This document shows, piece by piece, positions 17,415 through 26,938 of a DNA stretch of 64,000 nt. Each line of letters starts with the position of its first letter. Within the stretch, counting starts at the first letter, position 1. Source of the DNA: Lentibacillus lipolyticus (GTDB lineage: Bacteria; Bacillota; Bacilli; Bacillales; Amphibacillaceae); contig SEIO01000005.1 of assembly GCA_004145795.1 (NCBI GenBank), positions 62,001 through 126,000 of the forward strand, read 5' to 3'. A model generated the notes under the pieces. The model searched no databases. It worked only from the letters and a program-made list of their open reading frames with translations, and had not been told where the DNA came from. A program made the position numbers and the translations under genes.

Positions 17415-17867
17415 TCATTCACCTGGTTTTCGGCTGATGTATTGCTGAATCGATATCTCATTCATAGCTGTTTCTTCATATTTTTTAAGCCGTTCCATCG
17501 TTTCTTCATGACGATGGCTTATGATTTTTTCGAACTTTTTTACTTCGGTATGCGCATCATGAAGCTGCTTTTGTTTCCGCTCCATTTCAGCTCGAGCCGC
17601 TTGAACATCTTCCTGCATGGCAACAACCTGTCTTGTCAGATTCTCCATATAAACAGCCTGTTCTTGTATTCTGTGAATGGTGGCTGTTTCTTCCAGGCAG
17701 GCTTCATAGGACCGTTCTGCTTCTTCTTTTTTACGAAGCAAGTGATACAACTGGGTAGCAGTTGATTCAAATACTTCTACAGCAGTCTGATAAGATTTTT
17801 GGGCAGCTTGTTTTTCATTTTCTCGTAAATGTAAAATTTTTGATAAAGTAACTGTCCCCGCCATCAT
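17415..17867 (-). CDS. fliJ: Flagellar export chaperone/stalk protein FliJ
   Basis: FliJ is the coiled-coil stalk inserted into the FliI ATPase ring. The 150-residue product is almost all alpha-helical coiled coil rich in Glu/Gln/Lys, with the expected LHLRENEKQAAQKSYQTAVE beginning. Two consecutive ATGs exist; the second (17864) has better spacing from GGAGG. The start overlaps fliI, the ATPase it works with. Confidence 0.9.
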   Translation of the reverse strand: MMAGTVTLSKILHLRENEKQAAQKSYQTAVEVFESTATQLYHLLRKKEEAERSYEACLEETATIHRIQEQAVYMENLTRQVVAMQEDVQAARAEMERKQKQLHDAHTEVKKFEKIISHRHEETMERLKKYEETAMNEISIQQYISRKPGE

Positions 17868-19177
17868 ACGCCTCCATTAAGCAAGTTTTGCATCGCGGTT
17901 ATGGATTCTTCCAGTGTATGGCGATCCGTAATCCCCTGTTTCAAAAAGGTTTGGATTTTCGGATAGAAGCTAATTGCCTTGTCAATCTCCTGATTTGTAC
18001 CGCGTTTATAGGCACCAATTTGAATCAATTCACTGTTTTCCTCATACCGAGCCATTAAGTCTCTGATTTGTTTCGCGGCGTTCAAGTGTTCATCACTTAT
18101 GATATTATTCATGACCCTGCTGATAGACTTCAGCACGTTGATAGCCGGGAAATGACCCTGCTCCGCTAAATTCCGGTCAAGGACAAAGTGTCCATCCAAT
18201 ATCCCACGTACCGTATCAGCAATTGGTTCGTTCATATCATCACCGTCAACGAGAACCGTATAAAAAGCAGTAATGCTCCCGTTCATGCTTGTCCCCGTAC
18301 GCTCCAGCAGTTTCGGAAGGGCTGCAAAGACAGACGGCGTATAACCTTTTGTGGTCGGTGGTTCACCAGCCGCCAAGCCAACTTCACGCTGAGCCATGGC
18401 TACCCGGGTAACAGAATCCATCATCAAATTTACTTGAAATCCTTGATCCCTGAAATATTCACTGATTGCTGTTGCCGTGTAAGCTCCTTTGATCCGCATT
18501 AATGCCGGCTGATCAGATGTCGCTACAACAACAATCGATTTTTGTAATCCTTCCTGGCCAAGATCGTTATCAATAAACTCGCGCACTTCACGCCCCCGTT
18601 CACCAATCAGGGCAATGACATTAATGTCAGCACCGCTATTGCGAGCAATCATGCCGAGCAGTGTACTCTTTCCAACACCACTTCCGGCAAAAATCCCCAC
18701 TCGTTGACCTTTGCCGACTGTCAGCAGTGAATCAATCGATTTGACACCGACCTGGAATGGTTCGGAAATGGCCGGTCGTGATAGCGGATTGGGTGGCATC
18801 TGCTCCGTTAAGCGGCTTGACAGCCCTTTCGGAAGGCGTGATCCATCCAAACATTCCCCGAGCGAATCAACAACTTCGCCAATCAGCCCCCTTCCAATTT
18901 TCACGGTCAGGGCCTTTCCTGTTGACTCCACCAGGCACCCCGGACCAATGGCAGCAATATCCGCAAATGGCATGAGCATGATTCGTTCATTATAAAAACC
19001 AATCACTTCAGCTTTGACGTGTGTATTGTTTGCGGTATTATGAATCAGGCAAACTTCACCTATGTTTACTTCAGGTCCGAGCGACTCAACCATGAGCCCG
19101 ACTGCACGCATAACCTTTCCATAACGTTTGAACGTGTCTGCCTGGCTGATCGCCTCTTGGTACTTTGACAGGTTCAT
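17864..19177 (-). CDS. fliI: Flagellum-specific ATPase FliI
   Basis: FliI is the F1-beta-like ATPase that powers or primes flagellar protein export. The 437 residues contain Walker A GSGVGKST at 165-172, the family-typical GERGREVREFI, and the Walker B region VNLMMDSVTRVAMAQREVGL followed by AAGEPPTTKGYTPSVF. It lies in the fliH-fliI-fliJ export ATPase cluster, with fliH three bases upstream. Confidence 0.98.
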   Translation of the reverse strand: MNLSKYQEAISQADTFKRYGKVMRAVGLMVESLGPEVNIGEVCLIHNTANNTHVKAEVIGFYNERIMLMPFADIAAIGPGCLVESTGKALTVKIGRGLIGEVVDSLGECLDGSRLPKGLSSRLTEQMPPNPLSRPAISEPFQVGVKSIDSLLTVGKGQRVGIFAGSGVGKSTLLGMIARNSGADINVIALIGERGREVREFIDNDLGQEGLQKSIVVVATSDQPALMRIKGAYTATAISEYFRDQGFQVNLMMDSVTRVAMAQREVGLAAGEPPTTKGYTPSVFAALPKLLERTGTSMNGSITAFYTVLVDGDDMNEPIADTVRGILDGHFVLDRNLAEQGHFPAINVLKSISRVMNNIISDEHLNAAKQIRDLMARYEENSELIQIGAYKRGTNQEIDKAISFYPKIQTFLKQGITDRHTLEESITAMQNLLNGGV

Positions 19178-19180
19178 CGT

Positions 19181-19957
19181 TTATTCCTCATCCTGTTCTG
19201 CGCTGATTTCCTTTAAGGTTTTCCGCAACTCTGCCAGTTGTTCGTCAACACCAGCTTCAACCTGGCCAAAAGCATGTTTCACAAGACAGCTGTTTTTATC
19301 TGCATCCGCATCCGCATACACAGAAATACCACGGTCACCTCCGAACATTTCTGCAAGCGCGTTTCGTTGTTCCGTCACTCGTTCAAAATGAGATGGGTGT
19401 ACGTAAATAGTCAGTTCCGGTTTATCTTTCAAATCTTTAACAGCTGCCCGAACAATCGAAAGAAAGGCGTCTGGATGTTCGTCGAGTTTATGATGAATGA
19501 TTTTTTCAGTGCTCTGAAGGGCCAGTTCCAAAATGGATTCCTCCGTCTGTCCGATGACAGAATGATAGTCTTTTGTTGCCGATGCAACAATATCATTTGC
19601 TTGTGCAATCAGCTGTTTATATTGATCGAGTCCTGCCCATTTGCCCTTTTCAAAACCATCTGCATAACCTTCTTCTTTTGCTTGCTCTATCCATTGCTGT
19701 TTTTCCGTTTCCCAGTTCGCTTTCGCTGCTTCAATCTCCGCATTTGTCTTTTCCACCATTTCAGCTTGCTGTTTTCTAATCCGTTCCAGTTCATTTTGTG
19801 CCTGAACCAAATCGTCCTGTATGCGTTGGTGTTCAGCTTCTTTTTCATGATGCAGGTTTGAGTCATCGTCGTTACTAGCTTTAACTGGCCGTAGTTTAAT
19901 TTGTTTCTTTTCTGCTATGTGTGTCTGTCCGTGATAGATACTAGACAATGATATCAT
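19181..19957 (-). CDS. fliH: Flagellar assembly protein FliH
   Basis: FliH is the peripheral stalk and negative regulator of FliI. The protein is about 258 residues with a long Glu/Gln/Ala coiled coil (about 45-130) and a C-terminal globular domain (SILELALQSTEKIIHHKLDE, FSIVRAAVKDL-like). ATG at 19957 gives a 17-base overlap with fliG. An upstream TTG gives six extra residues, and a TTG nine bases further in is also possible, as the GGAGGGG lies only two bases from the ATG. The start is therefore uncertain. Confidence 0.88.
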   Translation of the reverse strand: MISLSSIYHGQTHIAEKKQIKLRPVKASNDDDSNLHHEKEAEHQRIQDDLVQAQNELERIRKQQAEMVEKTNAEIEAAKANWETEKQQWIEQAKEEGYADGFEKGKWAGLDQYKQLIAQANDIVASATKDYHSVIGQTEESILELALQSTEKIIHHKLDEHPDAFLSIVRAAVKDLKDKPELTIYVHPSHFERVTEQRNALAEMFGGDRGISVYADADADKNSCLVKHAFGQVEAGVDEQLAELRKTLKEISAEQDEE

Positions 19958-20951
19958 CCCCTCCGCCACGGGCAATTACAATTTCACCAATTTCTTCAAG
20001 ATGACGGATAGCTCCTACAATTCTTGTCTGTGCTTCTTCCACATCACGCAAACGAACAGGCCCCATGTACTCCATTTCTTCCTTGAACGTCTCTGCCATC
20101 CGTTGTGACATATTTTTAAAGACAATATCTTTCACTTCATCACTAGCCACTTTCAGGGACAAACGGAGATCTTCATTGTCCACTTCCCGAATAACCCGCT
20201 GGATGGCACGGTTGTCAAGTACCACAATATCTTCAAACACAAACATCCGTTTTTTGATTTCCTCTGCCAGTTCGGGTTCCTGTATTTCCAGCGCATCCAG
20301 AATGGTTTTCTCTGTACTTCGATCTACCCCGTTCAATACTTCCACGACAGACTGAATGCCGCCGGCTTGTGTATAGTCTTCTGTTACCGAAGCTGACAGT
20401 TTTTGCTCCAGTACTTGCTCCACCTGGCTGATAATTTCCGGCGAGGTTGAATCCATGGTGGCGATCCGTTTAGCAACTTCCGCTTGCATCTCCTGCGGCA
20501 ATTCGGATAGAATCTGGCCGGACTGTTCTGGATCAAGATAGGATAAAACCAAAGCAATCGTCTGCGGGTGTTCATTTTGGATAAAGTTCAGCACCTGCTG
20601 CGGTTCTGCCTTCCGGGCAAAGTCAAATGGCCGTACTTGTAATGATGCGGTAAGACGGTTCATAATGCTGTCTGCTTCCTTGTCACCAAAGGCTTTTTCC
20701 AGCACTGTTTTGGCATAGCCAATTCCACCTTGTGCAATATAATCCTGAGCCAGAGCAATCTGGTGAAACTGTTCCAGTACGTCTTCCTTCATATCTGATT
20801 CCACCTTTTTAACGGAGGAAATTTCTAAACTCAGCTTTTCAATCTCTTCTTCTGTTAAATGTTTATAGACTTGTGCAGATACATCTGGTCCGAGCGAAAT
20901 TAACAGAATCGCTGCTTTTTGTTTTCCCGTGAGCGTTTCCTGCCGTACCAT
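19941..20951 (-). CDS. fliG: Flagellar motor switch protein FliG
   Basis: FliG is the rotor protein that interacts with the stator and with FliF. The 336-residue product has the three-domain build: N-terminal KQKAAILLISLGPDVSAQVY, middle EHPQTIALVLSYL (the EHPQ motif binding FliM) and C-terminal torque domain with IVVLDNRAIQRVIREVDNED and its charged residues. ATG at 20949-20951 after GGAGTG. It is directly preceded by fliF. Confidence 0.98.
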   Translation of the reverse strand: MVRQETLTGKQKAAILLISLGPDVSAQVYKHLTEEEIEKLSLEISSVKKVESDMKEDVLEQFHQIALAQDYIAQGGIGYAKTVLEKAFGDKEADSIMNRLTASLQVRPFDFARKAEPQQVLNFIQNEHPQTIALVLSYLDPEQSGQILSELPQEMQAEVAKRIATMDSTSPEIISQVEQVLEQKLSASVTEDYTQAGGIQSVVEVLNGVDRSTEKTILDALEIQEPELAEEIKKRMFVFEDIVVLDNRAIQRVIREVDNEDLRLSLKVASDEVKDIVFKNMSQRMAETFKEEMEYMGPVRLRDVEEAQTRIVGAIRHLEEIGEIVIARGGGDDIIV

Positions 20952-20964
20952 ACATTTTCACTCC

Positions 20965-22572
20965 TTAATCATCCGAAATCCAGCTTCTCAGCAGTTTGGC
21001 AAAGTCTTCCGGATTGTCTCTGGCCATTTTTTCCAGTTGTTTTTTGCGGGTTACTGCATCAGACTCTTCAGCATCTTCCAATTCTGGCACTTCTTCTTTT
21101 TCTTCTTTTTGAGGAGCCATATCCACTTCGGTTACCATTTCTGTTTCTGCATTCCGTTTTCGGCTCCGGAGCAGCATAATTAGCAGTACAATAATGATAA
21201 CGAGCAATGCCGCACCTGCTGCGTACATCCAATATGGAATGGCTGGTGGGGGAGGCGATGGAGCCCCTATCGTTTCGCTAAATTCCTGGAACACGATGGA
21301 CGTCTTTTCCTGCGGCTGTATGTCACCATACTCACCGTCAATCGATGTACTGACAATCGAATTCAGAATCGACGCTATTCCTTCTTCTACCGTATCTTGT
21401 TCCTGCGCTGACAAATATTGGACCTCGCCACCCTTTCCTCCTTTCACTTCATCAACGGCTACCTGGATGCCTAAGTCACGGATCTTATACGGGCTTTCAA
21501 CAATTTCTTTGCGAATACGGTTATACTCGTTGTTAATCGTCTCTTTGGAACGTTCGTACTCGCCATCGCCTCCTTCAGCAGGTTCTTGATACCTAGGAAA
21601 GTCCTCTTCACCAGTGCCGGGGGTTCCCCCAGACGGCGGATTGCCTTCATATGTTTCCTGAACAGACTCAATGCTCACCGGCAGCCCTTGCATATTCTCA
21701 ACATCGACAGGCTCCACCAATTTCTCAACCCGATTTTCTTTTGTGAAATCGACATCAGCTGTCACGGAAACAATGACATTGTCCATCCCGACCATCGCAC
21801 CGAGCATTTGCTGCAGCCGACGTTTTATATCACGCTCAATGTCTTTTTTGACATTTTGCTGAGAAGCATATGTATTCTGCTGTCCTGCTGCATTTGGCGC
21901 GTTCTTGTCAAAATACTCAAAGTACTGATTCATGATGGCAATATTATCTTCTTTTAAATTAGGTACCGCTTTTGAAACGAGATGATACAGCGACTCAATC
22001 TCATTTCCTTTAAACTCATATCCTGGCTCCGTATTAATAACAATTGATGCACTTGCCGCTTGTGCCGACTCACTGACAAAGACAGGCTTTTCGGGCATGT
22101 TTATCATAACCCTTGCATCATTGATGCCTTCCACACCCTTCATCATATTGGCCAATTCCGTCTGCATTGCATCAAGCTTAATCATGCTGAACTCATTATC
22201 CGTTATCCCCCAGGAGGCATTTTCACTGAAATAGGAATAATCTATGCTCCCGCTATTTGGAATACCCTGCCCGGCAAGGTCGACAAGTAAGGAGTCAACA
22301 TTTGACTCAGGCACGGTAACCGTCGTCCCGCCATTTTCCAGCTCATACGGAACACCTCTGGAATCAAGTTCAGCTTTGATTTGGCTTACTTCCTGCAAAG
22401 ACATGTCATTATATAAAGGAACGAACTTAGAATCAGCGGAAAAAAATAGAATAGCAGCAAGCAGAACAATGCTTAGTGCTGCAGAACCGATAAAAATTCC
22501 TTTTTGTTTTTTCGTGCGTTCGGTCCAAAAGGAAGTTGCCGTATTTTTTATTGTTAATAGTTTTTCCTTCAT
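20965..22572 (-). CDS. fliF: Flagellar MS-ring protein FliF
   Basis: FliF forms the membrane MS ring on which the motor is built. The 535-residue protein has two membrane helices (about 27-45 and 445-465) flanking a large extracytoplasmic domain with the ring-building motifs (VPLYNDMSLQEVSQIKAEL, NDARVMINMPEKPVF, ASIVINTEPG). The C-terminal cytoplasmic tail (LEKMARDNPEDFAKLLRSWI) is the FliG-binding segment. It stands between fliE and fliG. Confidence 0.98.
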   Translation of the reverse strand: MKEKLLTIKNTATSFWTERTKKQKGIFIGSAALSIVLLAAILFFSADSKFVPLYNDMSLQEVSQIKAELDSRGVPYELENGGTTVTVPESNVDSLLVDLAGQGIPNSGSIDYSYFSENASWGITDNEFSMIKLDAMQTELANMMKGVEGINDARVMINMPEKPVFVSESAQAASASIVINTEPGYEFKGNEIESLYHLVSKAVPNLKEDNIAIMNQYFEYFDKNAPNAAGQQNTYASQQNVKKDIERDIKRRLQQMLGAMVGMDNVIVSVTADVDFTKENRVEKLVEPVDVENMQGLPVSIESVQETYEGNPPSGGTPGTGEEDFPRYQEPAEGGDGEYERSKETINNEYNRIRKEIVESPYKIRDLGIQVAVDEVKGGKGGEVQYLSAQEQDTVEEGIASILNSIVSTSIDGEYGDIQPQEKTSIVFQEFSETIGAPSPPPPAIPYWMYAAGAALLVIIIVLLIMLLRSRKRNAETEMVTEVDMAPQKEEKEEVPELEDAEESDAVTRKKQLEKMARDNPEDFAKLLRSWISDD

Positions 22573-22653
22573 ATATTACCCCGCCAAATTCTAAATCTTT
22601 AATGGTAGAAAGTCCCGTACCATAACGAATGACTGAGACCATAACAACTCCCG

Positions 22654-22962
22654 CTAGATTTGCATGCGCATTATTTCGTTATAAGCATCAATGACTTTTC
22701 GCTGCACCTGCACCGACGTCTCCAATGTAATACTTGCTTTTTGCGCTGTGATCATGACATCATGCAAATTATCTATCTTACCCTGAGCCAGTGCTTCCGT
22801 TTTCTTATCCGATAGCGTTTGTGTATCATTCACATGATCAATTGCGGTCTGAAGTGCATTTGCAAAGTTGCTTTGTGCCTTATGCGGTGATACAGGCTTT
22901 TGCATTTGTCCGGAATCAGGCGGGACAGGCTGTGTATGTATTCCATTACCAATCGAATTCAT
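22654..22962 (-). CDS. fliE: Flagellar hook-basal body protein FliE
   Basis: FliE links the MS ring and the rod. The 102-residue protein ends with the family block QKASITLETSVQVQRKVIDA followed by YNEIMRMQI. The N-terminal part is Pro/Gln-rich. It lies between flgC and fliF, where it is always found in Bacillus; an 80-base gap to fliF holds nothing else recognisable. Confidence 0.95.
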   Translation of the reverse strand: MNSIGNGIHTQPVPPDSGQMQKPVSPHKAQSNFANALQTAIDHVNDTQTLSDKKTEALAQGKIDNLHDVMITAQKASITLETSVQVQRKVIDAYNEIMRMQI

Positions 22963-22988
22963 TCTTTCATCCCCCTACTCACTTTCCG

Positions 22989-23444
22989 CTATTTCCCAAT
23001 TTCCAGGGCTTTCATTAACATGTTTTTGCTGGCGTTCAATGACGTAATATTAGCTTCATAGGATCTGGTTGTGCTCATTAAATCAACCATCTCCTTTAAT
23101 GGATCAACATTCGGCATCTCCACATAACCGGCCTCATTTGCATCTGGGTGATCAGGGTTGTACACCGTTTTAAAAGGTGTATCATCTTCCTTAATTGCAG
23201 AGACTTTCACTCCCGAACCAGGACGGGATTGCGTATGAGCAGCCTGCTGCAGAAATGATTGAAAACTATTTCTTTCAGGTTCCATGACGACCATTTTACG
23301 CCTGTACGGCTCATAGTCACCATTTTCATTTATGGAAGCCCTCGTCGTCTGTGCATTTGCAATGTTGGACGAAACAACATCCATACGCAGGCGCTGAGCT
23401 GTCAGCGCGCTGCCACTAGTATTAATCGCGTGAAAAATCGACAT
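22989..23444 (-). CDS. flgC: Flagellar rod protein FlgC
   Basis: FlgC is a proximal rod subunit. The 151 residues contain the N-terminal rod motif SGSALTAQRLRMDVVSSNIA and the C-terminal helix DLMSTTRSYEANITSLNASK. There is a standard VEMPNVDPLKEMVDL block. It starts two bases after flgB, within the same operon. Confidence 0.96.
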   Translation of the reverse strand: MSIFHAINTSGSALTAQRLRMDVVSSNIANAQTTRASINENGDYEPYRRKMVVMEPERNSFQSFLQQAAHTQSRPGSGVKVSAIKEDDTPFKTVYNPDHPDANEAGYVEMPNVDPLKEMVDLMSTTRSYEANITSLNASKNMLMKALEIGK

Positions 23445-23446
23445 CG

Positions 23447-23845
23447 TTATCTTCCTCCTTTGATAACCGTTTGCAGACTGTTAAACTTGCCGTTTAAGCG
23501 ATCAACTAAGCTTTGGTTATAGATTTGGTTTTTTGCCAGTTTTGTCATTTCTTGATCCACATCGACATTATTGCCATTGTGGTTATAGGCAGTGTTCTGT
23601 TGTGTGACAATGGTATAAGGCTGCTGCGGACTTGCTTGACCAAAGGAAATGTGACGAGGATGTGTTTGCTTTGCCTGAAAAGAAGAAGTTAATTCATTTT
23701 CGAACACCTGTTTGAACACAGTTTCTTTCGCTTTATATCCAGGTGTATCCGCATTTGCTATATTGTTTGCGATAACTCGATTTTTTGCTGAAGCATAATC
23801 AAGTGACCCTTCAAGTGTCTGAATAGTCCCTGAGAAGAGATTCAT
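23447..23845 (-). CDS. flgB: Flagellar rod protein FlgB (first gene of the operon)
   Basis: FlgB is the most proximal rod subunit. The 132-residue product has the rod-family N-terminal helix (ASAKNRVIANNIANADTPGY) and a C-terminal helix (EMTKLAKNQIYNQSLVDRL). ATG is preceded by AAAGGAGG, six bases away. It is the first gene of a flagellar operon that runs almost 22 kb to swrB; the promoter is expected in the 298-base gap to codY. Confidence 0.96.
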   Translation of the reverse strand: MNLFSGTIQTLEGSLDYASAKNRVIANNIANADTPGYKAKETVFKQVFENELTSSFQAKQTHPRHISFGQASPQQPYTIVTQQNTAYNHNGNNVDVDQEMTKLAKNQIYNQSLVDRLNGKFNSLQTVIKGGR

Positions 23846-23905
23846 TTTTCAACCTCCTTTTTTATCAAAAAAACGACGGTCAAATTTCACATCTTGTATA
23901 CGAAT

Positions 23906-23934
23906 AGTTTAATTTAAATAGAATACAAAGTCTA
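23906..23934 (-). promoter_or_regulatory. Candidate sigma-A promoter of the flagellar operon
   Basis: TAGACT (23929-23934), 17 bases, TAAACT (23906-23911): each is a 4/6 match to the vegetative consensus, about 60 bases upstream of flgB. In B. subtilis the fla/che operon has a sigma-A promoter at this place that CodY represses. I see only a weak CodY-box-like stretch (near 23955, about 10/15) and no sigma-D promoter that I trust. Confidence 0.35.
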
Positions 23935-24088
23935 TCACATTTCGACATTTTTAAACTCTAGAAAATGAATTGGTTACAAATGACTAGGACTTTTAGCCTG
24001 TTTTGTTTACTTATTTTTACAAAACCCCGAATCAATTTGCTTTTTCTGTTAAATAGGAAGCGGTAAAATCTTTTTTAAACCTGGTCAT

Positions 24089-24121
24089 AAAAAAACAGCT
24101 ATCGGATTGATAGCTGTTTTT
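24089..24121 (-). terminator. Terminator after codY
   Basis: An 11-bp perfect stem AAACAGCTATC/GATAGCTGTTT with a 5-base loop is followed by a T run on the minus strand. It ends the xerC-hslV-hslU-codY unit about 23 bases after the codY stop. The flagellar operon thus begins with its own signals, although some read-through is possible. Confidence 0.85.
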
Positions 24122-24143
24122 ACATTCAATACAATGCAGATTG

Positions 24144-24923
24144 TTATCTGGAACGGAGCTTTTCAAGCTCTACCAGAAACTTGTCATTCAATACTTTAAT
24201 GTATGTCCCTTTCATACCAAGGGAGCGCGATTCAATGACCCCGGCACTTTCAAGTTTTCTTAGCGCATTAACGATAACGGATCTAGTAATGCCGACACGG
24301 TCTGCAATTTTACTGGCTACAAGCAGTCCTTCACTGCCGTTAAGCTCCTCAAAAATATGGTCGATTGCTTCCAATTCACTGTATGACAGCGAACTGATTG
24401 CCATTTGCACGACAGCCTTGCTTCTTGCTTCCATTTCAATCTCTTCGGTTTTTTCATGCAATATTTCCATTCCTACAACAGTAGCACCATATTCAGCAAG
24501 CAACAGGTCGTCATTACTAAAGCTATCGGATAATCTGCTCAGTACTAATGTTCCCAATCGTTCACCACCGCCAATAATTGGCACAATCGTTGTCAGGCCG
24601 TTTTGGAACAATTCACGATTTTCTTCAGGGAACGCCGTATATGGACTGTCAATGTCAAGGTTAGCGGTTGTTTCATTGAAGTTAAACAGCCCTTGTGTAT
24701 ATTCTTCCGGAAACTGTCGTTCTTCCAGCATCGTCTTCATACGTTCATTTTCAATTTCCTGATTAATGGCATACCCGAGCAGTTTCCCGCGACGGCTGAC
24801 AATAAATACATTACCTTTAATAGCATCTCTCAACGTTGCAGACATGTCATTGAAGTTCACTGATTTTCCGGTTGTTTTCTGCAGCATTGCATTAATTTTT
24901 CTTGCACGATCTAAAAGTTCCAT
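24144..24923 (-). CDS. codY: GTP- and branched-chain-amino-acid-sensing repressor CodY
   Basis: CodY represses stationary-phase genes while GTP and isoleucine/leucine/valine are plentiful. The 259-residue length is standard. The N-terminal GAF effector domain starts [15 protein letters not shown], and the C-terminal winged HTH has [20 protein letters not shown] and the tail [16 protein letters not shown]. It closes the xerC-hslV-hslU cluster, as in B. subtilis, and lies just before the flagellar operon it is known to control. Confidence 0.98.
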   Translation of the reverse strand: MELLDRARKINAMLQKTTGKSVNFNDMSATLRDAIKGNVFIVSRRGKLLGYAINQEIENERMKTMLEERQFPEEYTQGLFNFNETTANLDIDSPYTAFPEENRELFQNGLTTIVPIIGGGERLGTLVLSRLSDSFSNDDLLLAEYGATVVGMEILHEKTEEIEMEARSKAVVQMAISSLSYSELEAIDHIFEELNGSEGLLVASKIADRVGITRSVIVNALRKLESAGVIESRSLGMKGTYIKVLNDKFLVELEKLRSR

Positions 24924-24958
24924 TATGTGTTGTCCTCCATTTCATATTCACTCATTCA

Positions 24959-26353
24959 TTATAGAATGAACTGACTTAAATCTTTGTCTTTTATAATAGT
25001 ACTTAACTTTTCATCCACATAGGAGTCGGTTATTTCGATTGTCTCCATATTAATATCGGGGGCCTCAAATGACAGATCCTCCAGCAGTTTTTCCAAAATC
25101 GTATGAAGCCGCCGGGCGCCAATATTGTCCGTCTCCTGATTTACCTGGAAAGCAATTTCTGCCAATCTATTTACAGCTTGGTCGGTAAACACAACATTTA
25201 TACCTTCTGTTTTTAATAATGCTGAATATTGTTTCAACAAAGCGTTCGATGGTTCTTGCAGTATTTGTTTAAAGTCATCAATAGCAAGTTTGTCAAGTTC
25301 AACCCGAATTGGGAATCTTCCCTGCAACTCAGGTATTAAGTCAGATGGCTTTGCCGTATGAAACGCACCAGCCGCAATAAACAGCATATGATCTGTTTTG
25401 ACCGGGCCATGTTTCGTAACAATGGTCGATCCTTCAATAATTGGAAGGATATCGCGCTGCACACCTTCGCGGGAAACGTTTGCGGAATTATCCTGCTTGC
25501 CGGATACCTTATCAATTTCATCAATAAACAAAATCCCCGTCTGTTCTGCCCGGTTAATGGCCTCTTCTGCCGCCTCTTCCATATCGATAAGTTTCTGTGC
25601 TTCCTGCTGTGTCAGCACTTTCCTTGCTTCTGAGACCGGCAGCTTGCGCTTTTTCTTGTTCTTCGGCATGAATTGGCCCAGTGCATCCTGCATGTTCATG
25701 CCCATCTGCTCCATTCCAGACCCTTGCAGCATGTCAAACATGGATGGCTGTTGTTCCTCAATTTCAATGGTCACTTGCCTGTCTTCCAATTCACCCATTG
25801 CCAGTTGCTGTTCCACCTGCTTCCGTTTATTCCGGATTTCTTCATCATTTGTAGAAGTTTGGCCGCCTTGTTCATTATCTTCCTGTGCAGAAAATAACAT
25901 CTCAAACGGATTTTTCATATTGTTTTGTTTCTTCGCCTGTGGAACAAGCAGCTGGACTAATTTTTTATTAGCTTCTTGAGCCGCTCTATCCTTCACTTCT
26001 TCCATTTTTTCTTCCTTCACCATACGCAAGGCCATTTCTACAAGATCGCGCACCATCGATTCCACATCACGGCCAACATAGCCAACTTCCGTAAACTTGG
26101 TTGCTTCCACTTTCACAAAAGGGGCATGGACCATTTTGGCCAGCCGCCTGGCGATTTCTGTTTTACCAACCCCAGTTGGGCCAATCATTAAAATATTTTT
26201 AGGAACAATTTCATCCCGGATCTGCTCATCAAGTTTCATACGGCGATACCTGTTTCTCAAAGCAACAGCGACGGACTTTTTAGCATCTGACTGACCGACA
26301 ATATAGTTATCGAGCTGATCAACAATTTGTTTTGGGGTATAATGAACTCCCAT
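24959..26353 (-). CDS. hslU: HslU (ClpY), ATPase subunit of the HslUV protease
   Basis: HslU is the AAA+ unfoldase that feeds the HslV peptidase. The 464-residue product has Walker [10 protein letters not shown], the pore motif [11 protein letters not shown], the family-specific I domain (about 110-240, Glu/Gln-rich), Walker [11 protein letters not shown] and the C-terminal sensor [13 protein letters not shown] at 26353, nine bases after AGGAGG, was chosen; a TTG two codons upstream is closer to the AGGAGG (3 bases). It lies directly after hslV. Confidence 0.97.
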   Translation of the reverse strand: MGVHYTPKQIVDQLDNYIVGQSDAKKSVAVALRNRYRRMKLDEQIRDEIVPKNILMIGPTGVGKTEIARRLAKMVHAPFVKVEATKFTEVGYVGRDVESMVRDLVEMALRMVKEEKMEEVKDRAAQEANKKLVQLLVPQAKKQNNMKNPFEMLFSAQEDNEQGGQTSTNDEEIRNKRKQVEQQLAMGELEDRQVTIEIEEQQPSMFDMLQGSGMEQMGMNMQDALGQFMPKNKKKRKLPVSEARKVLTQQEAQKLIDMEEAAEEAINRAEQTGILFIDEIDKVSGKQDNSANVSREGVQRDILPIIEGSTIVTKHGPVKTDHMLFIAAGAFHTAKPSDLIPELQGRFPIRVELDKLAIDDFKQILQEPSNALLKQYSALLKTEGINVVFTDQAVNRLAEIAFQVNQETDNIGARRLHTILEKLLEDLSFEAPDINMETIEITDSYVDEKLSTIIKDKDLSQFIL

Positions 26354-26370
26354 GAACAAAAGCCTCCTAA

Positions 26371-26916
26371 CTAATCAAGTACCTCAAGGGTAATCTGATT
26401 ATTCGTGTAGACACATACTTCACCAGCAATCTCCAGAGCAGCTCGGGCAATCGCTTCAGCTGTCATATCGCCGGAATGTCTGACTAGGGCTCTGCCAGCA
26501 CTAAGGGCAAAGTTCCCGCCCGATCCAATGGACAGAATATCATCATCCGGTTCAATAACTTCTCCAGTTCCGGAAACAAGAAACATCTTTTCTTTGTTCA
26601 TAACGATAAGCATTGCCTCCAGTTTGCGGAGAACCTTGTCACTGCGCCATTCCTTTGCGAGCTCAACGGCTGATCTCGCGAGATTACCGTCAAATGCTTC
26701 CAGTTTCCCTTCAAATTTCTCAAACAGTGTAAACGCATCTGCAACCGACCCGGCAAAGCCTGCAAGAACTTGCCCTTTGTGCAGTGTTCGAACCTTTTTG
26801 GCATTGTGTTTCATGATCGTTGCATTCCCCAGGGTTACTTGCCCATCCCCACTCATTGCACACTGTCCGTTATGCCTGACAGCAAATATCGTTGTCGCAT
26901 GCATCTCAGCCGGCAT
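26371..26916 (-). CDS. hslV: HslV (ClpQ), peptidase subunit of the HslUV protease
   Basis: HslV is the proteasome-like peptidase with an N-terminal nucleophile. The 181-residue protein starts [17 protein letters not shown], then [12 protein letters not shown] and a [14 protein letters not shown] block. ATG at 26916 is six bases after AGAGGTG. B. subtilis ClpQ begins MSSFHATTIF and uses the exposed Ser; here position 2 is Pro and no Ser is present, so the nucleophile would have to be a Thr (residue 8 or 9) freed by further processing, or the true start is elsewhere. Confidence 0.94.
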   Translation of the reverse strand: MPAEMHATTIFAVRHNGQCAMSGDGQVTLGNATIMKHNAKKVRTLHKGQVLAGFAGSVADAFTLFEKFEGKLEAFDGNLARSAVELAKEWRSDKVLRKLEAMLIVMNKEKMFLVSGTGEVIEPDDDILSIGSGGNFALSAGRALVRHSGDMTAEAIARAALEIAGEVCVYTNNQITLEVLD

Positions 26917-26938
26917 TCCCATCACCTCTTAGTAAGGA

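Noticed and set aside
23945-23965. CodY-box-like sequence before flgB
   Set aside because: Only about 10 of 15 positions fit the consensus; not enough to claim a site, although CodY control is known at this operon in B. subtilis.
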